Below are positions 57,109-64,000 of a DNA stretch of 64,000 nt, piece after piece. The stretch is from an uncultured Prevotellaceae bacterium (GTDB lineage Bacteria; Bacteroidota; Bacteroidia; Bacteroidales; Bacteroidaceae). The notes under the pieces were generated by a model that made no database searches, was not told the DNA's origin, and saw nothing but the letters and a program-made list of their open reading frames with translations. Where the stretch lies: the NCBI GenBank assembly GCA_900316985.1, contig ONFE01000012.1, forward strand, positions 1 through 64,000. Reading direction: 5' to 3'. The translations under genes and the position numbers were made by a program. Numbering within the stretch: the first letter of the stretch is position 1; the number at the start of each line of letters is the position of its first letter.

Positions 57109-57990
57109 CTAATCATCCACGGGTTTACGATTGGCAATATAGACACCCAAAAGGATAAGGGCGCTACCTGCGTAGGCCATCAAAGTCATGGGCTCATTGA
57201 GGAAAAGGGCCGATGCCAACACTGTGGTAACAGGATTCAGATAGACATAGTTGCTAGTGCTGAGCGCGCCTATCTTCTTTACGGCCACGCTCCACCACAG
57301 AAAACACAGGAAAGAAGCCACCACCGAGAGAAAAAGCAGATTACCCCAAACGACTGGCTGACGGAATCCCTCGACAGGGAACTGCCAAGGCGTGAGGAGG
57401 AAAAGGGGCAATACGGTAAGAATGCCGTAGAAAAACACTTTGCGGGTGATGAACGTGGCACTATAGCGGCGGGACACTTTCTTGATGACCAGACTGTAGA
57501 TGGCCCAGCAGAAAGCAGCCATAAGAGCCAGGAAATCGCCCAGTGGATTCAGTTTCAGCACAAAGTGGCCGTTGTAGATGACCAAGGCCACACCCAGCAA
57601 GGCTATCAGCGAACCCAGAACAAGCGGAACGGTAGCCTTGATGCTTTTAACAAAGAGAATGGCCAGAAGCATCGTCATCAACGGAGCCGTGCAGACAATA
57701 AACGACACATTATTCACATAAGTCAGGCCGAGAGCCGTATTTTCGGCCACGAAATAGAGGGTGCCGCCCACCAGTCCCAGGATAAAGAACAAGCCTTCGT
57801 CCTGCCACGACTCACTCAAAAGCCGACGCGGTGAAATGGTCCAGATACAGAGATAGGCCACGATGAAACGGAGCAAAAATATCTCCATCGGCTGCAATCC
57901 ATATTGCAACAGCACTTTGGTGTTGACAAACGTCACACCCCAGATGGCTATCGTGAAGATGGCCAGCAGATGGTAGCCTATGTGTTTCAT
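57109..57990 (-). CDS. EamA-family drug/metabolite transporter
   Basis: This 293-residue integral membrane protein has about ten hydrophobic segments arranged as two EamA repeats (about 6-140 and 150-285). The start is ATG 57990 (MKHIGYHL); the longer frame runs through the -7 box. The transported substrate is unknown. A -7 box lies 5 nt upstream of the ATG. Confidence 0.88.
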   Translation of the reverse strand: MKHIGYHLLAIFTIAIWGVTFVNTKVLLQYGLQPMEIFLLRFIVAYLCIWTISPRRLLSESWQDEGLFFILGLVGGTLYFVAENTALGLTYVNNVSFIVCTAPLMTMLLAILFVKSIKATVPLVLGSLIALLGVALVIYNGHFVLKLNPLGDFLALMAAFCWAIYSLVIKKVSRRYSATFITRKVFFYGILTVLPLFLLTPWQFPVEGFRQPVVWGNLLFLSVVASFLCFLWWSVAVKKIGALSTSNYVYLNPVTTVLASALFLNEPMTLMAYAGSALILLGVYIANRKPVDD

Positions 57991-57995
57991 GGGTA

Positions 57996-58003
57996 CAAAG
58001 GTA
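57996..58003 (-). promoter_or_regulatory. -7 box 5 nt from the EamA start codon
   Basis: TACCTTTG on the minus strand is 5 nt from ATG 57990, predicting a leaderless mRNA. Confidence 0.5.
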
Positions 58004-58043
58004 AACATTTCTGATTTGAACCGCATAAAAAATTATGGATAAT

Positions 58044-58074
58044 TTGGATGCTTGCTGATTTATCGCTATTTTTG
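58044..58074 (+). promoter_or_regulatory. Full Bacteroidetes promoter for the patatin gene
   Basis: TTG (58044-58046), 20 nt, then TATTTTTG (58067-58074). The start is 26 nt later at 58100. Confidence 0.65.
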
Positions 58075-58099
58075 CAAACAAAAAACAACAATTCTTGAA

Positions 58100-60139
58100 A
58101 TGAAAAAACTGTTTATCTGGACGTGCATCCTGCTGATGGCCAGCTTGGGAACGGTCAAGGCTCAGGATGAGGCACCCAAGCGGAAAAAGGTGGGCTTGGT
58201 GCTTGCCGGCGGAGGCGCCAAAGGCGCAGCACACGTTGGTGTTATCAAAGTGCTGGAGAAGGCTGGTATCCCCATTGATATCGTCACTGGCACTTCGATA
58301 GGAAGTATCGTGGGCGGACTCTACAGTATGGGCTATGATGCAGAACTGATGGACAGTATCTTCAGAGATGTCGACTGGGGCTATGTGCTTCGCGACCGTA
58401 CAGCCCACAAGAATATATCCCTCGATGACCGCGAAAACCAAAGCATCTATATCCTTGATCATAAGGTTTGGCTTGACAAATCGGCCAACAAGTATGCCGG
58501 AGGATTCATCAAAGGCATCAATGTGGACCGCATGCTGGAACATTTCACTTCTGGCTATAATGATTCCATCGACTTCAACAAGCTGCCCAGACCTTTTGCC
58601 TGTGTGGCTTTCAATCTGATGAACAATGAGGAAACGGTGTTGCACAGCGGCCATCTGGCCAAAGCCATCCGTGCCAGCATGGCCATCCCCGGCGTCTTCT
58701 CACCAGTAAGAAAAGATAGCATGGTGCTGGTGGACGGTGGCGTGGCCAACAACTTGCCCGTGGATGTGGCCAAGGCCATGGGTGCCGACATCATCATCGC
58801 CGTCACCTTGCAGGATGAAGCTAAGATAAACAATGATTTTAACTCTTTCCGCGACATCGTGCTACAGTCCGTCTTCGTGGCCAGCAACAAACGGATGCGG
58901 GAATGCCTGAAAATGGCCGACCTGCACATCAACGTCAACACCCACGGCTACGACACGCAGAGTTTCACCAATAAAGCCATTGATTCGCTGATCGTACGCG
59001 GTGAACAGACGGGAATGAGCCGGTGGGACGATTTGATGAAACTCAAGAAACTAATCGGCGTGGAACCTGATCACCACCCGCAATACCTGCTCTATGACAA
59101 GCGGCTGCTACAGGAAGAAAAAAAGAAAGGGCTGGAATGGACTGAACCCGACCCCGCCATCAATATGGGATTGGCAGCCAGATTCGATCTGGAGGAGCAG
59201 GCGGCCCTACAGGCCTATGCCGACTATCAGACAAGGGCCAAATTCCATCCCGGTATCAACCTGACCTTACGACTGGGGCTTCGCACAAGGGTGAAACTGG
59301 AGACCTATCTGGAACCCTGGAAGTTCAAGCGGATGTCGCTAGCCTATGAATTCCAGCACAACGAGATCTACATGTACAACGAAGGCCGTCAGAGCGATGG
59401 CGTGGTGTTCAACACCCATTCCGTCATCCTGAAACTCTTCCAGTTTGATATACGCAACCTGAAGTTCGACATCGGCGCTACCTGGAAATTCTACCACCTT
59501 TCCGACCTGATGAAAAGCGAGTACAGTTACCAGTATTTCAATGATGTCAAAAACACCCACTACTTCACCTATAACGCCCGACTGCATTACAACACCGAAG
59601 ACAACTGGTATTTCACCACCAATGGAGCCCGCTTCGAACTGGAATACAAGTATTTCTCCGACAACCTGCTGAAATGGCAAAACCACATTGGATTCTCTGC
59701 CTTGTCAGGATTATGGCGCATCACCTTCCCGTTGAGCCATTCGCTCCACGTACAGCCTGTCGTCTTCGGCCGCATGATCTTCGGTAGTGACATACCCGTG
59801 TGGGAATACAACATGCTGGGAGGAAACCGCTACGGCATCTATTCCGAGCATCAGATACCCTTCGCCGGCTTTACCTACGCGGAATTCATGCAATCCAAAC
59901 TGATCGGTACAGGCATTCGCTTCCAGCAACGTCTGGGTAGCATCGGATACCTCCTACTGAAAGGCCACGTGGCCGAACATGACAACAGTATCACAGACCT
60001 CCTCAAAGACCGTCCCCTTTGGGGCATTCAGGGGGCCTACTACTACAACAGCCTGATAGGGCCCATCGGAGCCTACCTGAGTTGGAGCAACCATAAAAAC
60101 GGAGTTACTTTCGGCTTGAACATCGGCTACGAATTCTGA
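58100..60139 (+). CDS. Patatin-like phospholipase fused to an outer-membrane barrel
   Basis: This 679-residue protein has a signal peptide (to VKAQ22) and a patatin domain (about 30-300). That domain has the oxyanion loop GGGAKG (37-42), nucleophile Ser66 in GTSIG, and the dyad Asp212 in DGG. A POTRA-like linker and a 16-strand-type barrel ending in GYEF follow. The layout matches type Vd-like patatin proteins of Bacteroidetes. It should hydrolyse phospholipids or other lipids at the outer membrane. The start is ATG 58100 because of the promoter just upstream. Confidence 0.88.
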   Translation: MKKLFIWTCILLMASLGTVKAQDEAPKRKKVGLVLAGGGAKGAAHVGVIKVLEKAGIPIDIVTGTSIGSIVGGLYSMGYDAELMDSIFRDVDWGYVLRDRTAHKNISLDDRENQSIYILDHKVWLDKSANKYAGGFIKGINVDRMLEHFTSGYNDSIDFNKLPRPFACVAFNLMNNEETVLHSGHLAKAIRASMAIPGVFSPVRKDSMVLVDGGVANNLPVDVAKAMGADIIIAVTLQDEAKINNDFNSFRDIVLQSVFVASNKRMRECLKMADLHINVNTHGYDTQSFTNKAIDSLIVRGEQTGMSRWDDLMKLKKLIGVEPDHHPQYLLYDKRLLQEEKKKGLEWTEPDPAINMGLAARFDLEEQAALQAYADYQTRAKFHPGINLTLRLGLRTRVKLETYLEPWKFKRMSLAYEFQHNEIYMYNEGRQSDGVVFNTHSVILKLFQFDIRNLKFDIGATWKFYHLSDLMKSEYSYQYFNDVKNTHYFTYNARLHYNTEDNWYFTTNGARFELEYKYFSDNLLKWQNHIGFSALSGLWRITFPLSHSLHVQPVVFGRMIFGSDIPVWEYNMLGGNRYGIYSEHQIPFAGFTYAEFMQSKLIGTGIRFQQRLGSIGYLLLKGHVAEHDNSITDLLKDRPLWGIQGAYYYNSLIGPIGAYLSWSNHKNGVTFGLNIGYEF

Positions 60140-60238
60140 CCAAATCATCTTTTTTTTCATGATCGATTAAGCCTTTTCAATTTTGTTACGTCTAATAAGC
60201 ATCTAATGACTTATTATTAATTTAAAACTTCAAACAAA

Positions 60239-60766
60239 ATGAAAAAAGTAATGATGATGTTGGCCTTGATGGCCATTCCGTTTGCCATGCAGGCACAGAC
60301 AAAGTTCCACGACGTTGAGGTAAACGAGGCTACAGGTCCCGTGAAGTCTATCAAACAGGCAGGAATGATGGGCCGCGGCGAGCAGGTTGTCAACTTCACC
60401 CAGGAGGGCAAGATGCAGGCTGAGGGCCTGTCTGGTTTGGTTTATGACGACAACGGCTACCTGCAGAAGGCTGAGAGATCAGTTGAGACACCTCAGGGCA
60501 ACATGAAGATTACGACCACCTACAAGTGGGAAAACGGCAAAGTTGCAAGCCAGACAATGGATTTCGGCCAGGGTTCCATGACTCAGGTTTTCAAGTACAA
60601 CGAAAAAGGCGCTCCCGCTTCAATGTCGATGGACATGATGGGCCAGCAGATGGAAACTCCCTACACCGACTATAAATACGACGACCACGGCAACTGGATC
60701 AGCCGCAAGACTGAAATGATGGGTCGCGAAATGGTTCAGACACGCACCATTGAATACTACGAGTAA
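60239..60766 (+). CDS. Exported Met-rich protein of unknown function
   Basis: This 175-residue protein has a signal peptide (to MQAQ20). The mature part has two segments resembling RHS/YD-type beta units (YDDNGYLQKAERS and YKYDDHGNWISRK) and is rich in methionine and glutamine (GQGSMTQ, SMDMMGQQMET). No family is recognised. Codon choice looks strongly biased towards CTG, AAG and CAG, hinting at high expression; that is impression, not calculation. It ends at a strong terminator. Confidence 0.75.
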   Translation: MKKVMMMLALMAIPFAMQAQTKFHDVEVNEATGPVKSIKQAGMMGRGEQVVNFTQEGKMQAEGLSGLVYDDNGYLQKAERSVETPQGNMKITTTYKWENGKVASQTMDFGQGSMTQVFKYNEKGAPASMSMDMMGQQMETPYTDYKYDDHGNWISRKTEMMGREMVQTRTIEYYE

Positions 60767-60790
60767 ACATTTCACTTCATCATAATAACC

Positions 60791-60828
60791 AAAGCCTGCC
60801 TTCTACTATAGAGAGCAGGCTTTTTTTT
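60791..60828 (+). terminator. Rho-independent terminator
   Basis: AAGCCTGC and GCAGGCTT form the stem and a run of eight T follows. Confidence 0.85.
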
Positions 60829-60855
60829 CCTTCCTCCAGGAAAGAAATCCTATGA

Positions 60856-61911
60856 CTACAGTTCCTTCGAATCTTCTTCATCCGCAGCCTCATAGATGTT
60901 CCAATGACGCGAAGACCATTCTATGAGATTCAGTTCCATATTCTTGACCAGACCGACATCGACGATCTTTTCCGTGTAGCAAAGCTTGGGCCAGCCGTTA
61001 AAGAAAAAGCCGTAGTATTCGTTCTGCGTTACGGAAACATCCTGATCTTTTAAGACTGTCTTCACGGAATCAACCAAATCACTTTTAATTTTACTCAGGC
61101 TGTCTGCCACATTCTCTTTCAGAAGCAGCGCGGCCGAATTGATGCCTAAATCCATCGCATCTTCTACAGGAATGGTAACCACAGACTTTGTCATGACGGC
61201 ATAGTCGCCCTCAATATCATTGTCATCCTCCTGTTCTGTATAGCCTACCTTGGCTATAATATGCTGGGGATAACCGTTTTCAACGTCATCGAATTCCTTT
61301 TGCCCGATATCAAAAGCCTTGCCATGTACGCCGAAAAGCAAGTCCAGTTCATCATAGGCTTCCCGTATCTTAGTTTCTGTGGAAAACTCCACGAGCAGCA
61401 TATTCTCAAACTGTCGGCGAGAAATAATCGAGTCCAGGCCTGGTTTATTCTGGTAAAACCAATCAAGAACCAGAGGTACGGCCTTCTTCATCATGTCGCG
61501 AATTTCGCGCCAATTCTCAATGTGTTGCACTTGTCCTAACTCGTCAGTCGTGAAAACACAATGTAAGTCTTTCGACTTTTTCCATAGTTCATCCATCAGT
61601 CCGTTCATGAGCGTGTCACTATCCACATTTGACACATGGCTCACCGGTATGTATTCCATGCGGTAGCCGTTGCTTGTGGAGTCGGTCACCACAATCATAA
61701 ATTCATCGGAAATATCGTAAGTCAGGATGGTATCGTTATCTGATATTTTCTGCTTTAACTGATGATTCCTGAAAGTCATGGTATCATTCTTGCAGAAATA
61801 ACCCACCACGTTGATGGTCGAGTCTGACTCTTGCTCCAAGGTCACGCCTTGCGCATTCACCGTGAGTACTGTGAAAAACAGGACAACAATTGCTATTAAA
61901 AACTTTCTCAT
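60856..61911 (-). CDS. Exported protein of unknown function
   Basis: This 351-residue protein is started at ATG 61911 (MRKFLIAIVVLFFTVLTVNAQ signal). The mature part is rich in Asp and Glu with no recognised motif; it alternates beta and helical stretches without membrane segments. The longer upstream frame lacks a plausible start. A -7 box lies 26 nt upstream. No operon partner is seen. Confidence 0.72.
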   Translation of the reverse strand: MRKFLIAIVVLFFTVLTVNAQGVTLEQESDSTINVVGYFCKNDTMTFRNHQLKQKISDNDTILTYDISDEFMIVVTDSTSNGYRMEYIPVSHVSNVDSDTLMNGLMDELWKKSKDLHCVFTTDELGQVQHIENWREIRDMMKKAVPLVLDWFYQNKPGLDSIISRRQFENMLLVEFSTETKIREAYDELDLLFGVHGKAFDIGQKEFDDVENGYPQHIIAKVGYTEQEDDNDIEGDYAVMTKSVVTIPVEDAMDLGINSAALLLKENVADSLSKIKSDLVDSVKTVLKDQDVSVTQNEYYGFFFNGWPKLCYTEKIVDVGLVKNMELNLIEWSSRHWNIYEAADEEDSKEL

Positions 61912-61937
61912 CTGGACAATATAAGTTATAAGGTGTG

Positions 61938-61945
61938 CAAAGATA
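61938..61945 (-). promoter_or_regulatory. -7 box TATCTTTG for the unknown exported protein
   Basis: It lies 26 nt before ATG 61911. Confidence 0.5.
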
Positions 61946-62003
61946 GCAAGAGTTTCTGAAGAACACGTCTTTTCTGCGTTAAAATATAGAAATTGCGGAA
62001 AAC

Positions 62004-62035
62004 AAAATAGGTGAGTCCGTGGACTCACCTATTTT
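62004..62035. terminator. Bidirectional terminator after the fumarate reductase genes
   Basis: AAAATAGGTGAGTCC pairs perfectly with GGACTCACCTATTTT across two bases. On the minus strand it follows frdB. Confidence 0.85.
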
Positions 62036-62055
62036 ATATAAAGATCTTGCGACGA

Positions 62056-62811
62056 TTAGTCGTTCAGCTTTGCCTTGATGAACTCGCGGTTCAGGCGGGC
62101 GATGTTGCTGATAGACTCATTTTTCGGGCACTCAGCCTCGCAGGCGCGGGTGTTGGTGCAGTTACCGAAACCGAGTTCTTCCATCTTCATCACCATATTC
62201 TTGGCACGCTTGGCGGCCTCTGGACGACCCTGGGGAAGCAGAGCTAGCTGGCTGACCTTCGAACTGACGAAGAGCATAGCAGAGCCGTTCTTACAAGCGG
62301 CTACACAGCAACCGCAACCAATGCAGGAAGCAGCGTCCATAGCCTCATCGGCATTCTCCTTCGGGATAAGGATGGCGTTGGCATCCTGAGCCTGACCGGT
62401 ACGGATGGTGTTGTAACCACCGGCAGCGATAATCTGGTCGAAGGCATTACGGTTGACCATGCAGTCCTTGATGACGGGGAATGCAGCGGAACGCCAAGGC
62501 TCCACGGTAATCACATCACCGTCGTTGAAACGGCGCATGTAGAGCTGACAGGTGGTAGCACCGGTAGCTGGTCCGTGGGGGTGACCGTTGATATAGAGCG
62601 AGCACATACCGCATATACCCTCGCGGCAGTCGTGGTCGAAGACGAAAGGCTCCTGGCCTTCGTTGATGAGTTCCTCGTTGAGGATGTCAAGCATCTCCAG
62701 GAATGAGGTATCATCGGGGATGTCGTGCATCTCGCGTACGTCGAAGTGGCCCTTCTCGCGGGGACCGTTCTGACGCCAGTATTTTAACGTGAATGAAATA
62801 TTCTTTGCCAT
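62056..62811 (-). CDS. frdB: Fumarate reductase/succinate dehydrogenase iron-sulfur subunit
   Basis: This 251-residue protein has [2Fe-2S] ligands in [13 protein letters not shown] with a further cysteine at ATTCQLY. The [4Fe-4S] and [3Fe-4S] ligands are in [12 protein letters not shown] and [10 protein letters not shown], with CTNTRA. It passes electrons between FrdA and the membrane subunit FrdC, which lies outside the window. It starts 6 nt after frdA. In Bacteroidales this complex reduces fumarate in anaerobic metabolism. Confidence 0.94.
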   Translation of the reverse strand: MAKNISFTLKYWRQNGPREKGHFDVREMHDIPDDTSFLEMLDILNEELINEGQEPFVFDHDCREGICGMCSLYINGHPHGPATGATTCQLYMRRFNDGDVITVEPWRSAAFPVIKDCMVNRNAFDQIIAAGGYNTIRTGQAQDANAILIPKENADEAMDAASCIGCGCCVAACKNGSAMLFVSSKVSQLALLPQGRPEAAKRAKNMVMKMEELGFGNCTNTRACEAECPKNESISNIARLNREFIKAKLND

Positions 62812-62817
62812 AATATT

Positions 62818-64000
62818 TTAGTTCTTATAATTTCTCGTTTGTACCTTGATTGCCTCATACTCGAGCGGCTCCTTGATGAGTTCGGGGGCAGTGGTGTCAT
62901 CGCCCTGATACTCCCAGCAGCCAACATAGAAGAAGTTCTCGTCGTCGCGCATTCCTCGCGGAAGTGTCCGCCGCAGGATTCATTACGATGGAGGGCATCG
63001 TAAGCAACAAGCTGACCCATGAGCAGGAAGTCGCGCAGGTGGATAGCCTTGTCGAGCTCCACGTTGAGACCTTCCTTCGATCCAGGGATGAAGAGGTTGG
63101 TGTCAAACTCTTTCTTCAGTTTCTTGATGAGCTCAATACCTTCCTTCAGGCCTTCAGCGGTGCGGCCCATACCCACGTGCTCCCACATGATGTGGCCAAG
63201 CTCCTTGTGGATAGAGTCGACAGAACGCTTACCTTTGATGTTCATCAGGCGGTCAATTTCCTTCTCCACGCCCTTTTCAGCCTCTTCAAACTCAGGCAAG
63301 TCGGTAGAGATACGCGGCCATACATCCTGGTCGGCCAGATAGTTCTGGATGGTGTAAGGCAGAACGAAGTAACCATCGGCCAGACCCTGCATCAATGCGG
63401 AAGCACCGAGGCGGTTGGCACCATGGTCAGAGAAGTTACATTCACCGATGGCAAACAGGCCCTTGATGGTGGTCTGCAGCTCGTAGTCGACCCAGATTCC
63501 ACCCATCGTATAGTGGATGGCGGGGAAGATCATCATCGGGTTATAATATTTCACACCGTTGATTTCGTTGGCAAGTTCACCGGGATTCACGTCGGTGATT
63601 TCCTCATACATATCAAAGAGGTTACCGTAGCGCTGGCGAACGATGTCGATGCCGAGACGCTCGATTGACTCAGAGAAGTCGAGGAATACGGCCAGACCCG
63701 TGTTGTTCACACCGAAGCCCTTGTCGCAACGCTCCTTAGCAGCACGCGAAGCAACGTCACGTGGTACGAGGTTACCGAAGGCGGGATAGCGGCGCTCCAG
63801 ATAGTAGTCGCGGTCTTCCTCAGGAATATCCGAACCCTTCTTGGTGCCGGCCTGCAGAGCCTTGGCATCCTCAATCTTCTTGGGCACCCAGATACGGCCG
63901 TCGTTACGCAACGACTCAGACATCAGCGTCAGCTTAGACTGCTTGTCACCATGAACGGGGATACAGGTGGGGTGAATCTGAACGTAAGAAGGATTTGCGA
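62818..64000 (-). pseudogene. frdA: Fumarate reductase flavoprotein subunit (5' end outside window) with a frameshift
   Basis: The frame enters from the right edge ([19 protein letters not shown]) and continues through the substrate-binding HPTC, the active-site GANRLGAS region, and the family segment [21 protein letters not shown] to HFREE. It leaves frame near 62953. The other frame resumes at [16 protein letters not shown] and ends VQTRNYKN with TAA at 62818-62820, just before frdB. About eight residues normally between FREE and RDDE are missing. A broken frdA in an organism that depends on fumarate reduction would be surprising, so an assembly error is likely. Confidence 0.85.

Overview
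ORGANISM. The window looks like chromosomal DNA of a gut-type Bacteroidales, most like Prevotella/Segatella. Nearly every well-placed promoter has the Bacteroidetes -7 box TAnnTTTG, sometimes with TTG about 20 nt upstream. Ribosome-binding sites are weak. The gene content also fits: GH2, GH3, GH29, GH43 and GH127 secreted enzymes, an ECF sigma/anti-sigma/TonB-dependent receptor trio, TonB-like proteins, a DUF4252 protein and fumarate reductase. No rRNA, tRNA, CRISPR array, transposase or integrase was recognised. LAYOUT. 1-2.9 kb: the end of an unknown gene, a small Bacteroidales peptide gene, and a HipBA toxin-antitoxin pair lying between two copies of a short repeat-plus-terminator. 2.9-13.3 kb: a minus-strand run of two GH2 enzymes, a GH29-GH43 fusion and an S41 protease. 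13.3-19.2 kb: topoisomerase IV subunit B, two tandem GNAT-like proteins and a THUMP-like methyltransferase. 19.3-28 kb: an EEP-family hydrolase, a prolyl oligopeptidase, a membrane protein, and a TSCPD/HlyD/permease/permease/ATPase export operon. 28-30 kb: MurQ and an LD-carboxypeptidase (murein recycling). 30-33.7 kb: ECF sigma, a short anti-sigma and a TonB-dependent receptor. 33.8-37.3 kb: an AAA ATPase, then a DUF488/dual-OB-like gene pair enclosed by long inverted repeats. 37.3-44 kb: a charged-helix protein, PepD, a lipase-like hydrolase, GNAT, a TonB-domain protein with a membrane-bound TPR/HTH regulator, and a NUDIX hydrolase. 44-49 kb: GH3, YbeY, CoaD, DUF4252, RuvB. 49-57 kb: rhamnose mutarotase, GH127, a UroD-like methyltransferase with a MetH-activation-domain protein, an outer-membrane protein, threonine aldolase, GH2. 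57-64 kb: EamA transporter, patatin-barrel protein, two unknown secreted proteins, fumarate reductase FrdB and FrdA. HOW THE GENES WORK TOGETHER. The secreted glycoside hydrolases (galactose, fucose, arabinose or xylose, beta-L-arabinofuranose, glucuronide-type) and rhamnose mutarotase point to plant cell-wall glycan use, but no SusC/SusD pair is present. FrdAB fits fumarate respiration. MOST INTERESTING. (1) The two-gene DUF488/DuOB-like module at 36.97-35.32 kb sits between 93-bp inverted repeats that match at 88 positions, and a third partial copy brackets the adjacent ATPase. It is the best candidate for an undescribed, possibly defence-related cassette. (2) Short palindromic or tandem repeat elements sit in frame inside several protein genes (GH2, parE, methyltransferase). 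(3) Seven genes have a -7 box only 5-8 nt before the start codon, suggesting leaderless or nearly leaderless transcripts. (4) Four genes between 44 and 63 kb (GH3, outer-membrane barrel, threonine aldolase, frdA) are each broken by one small out-of-frame lesion. That pattern needs to be separated from assembly error before any biological claim.
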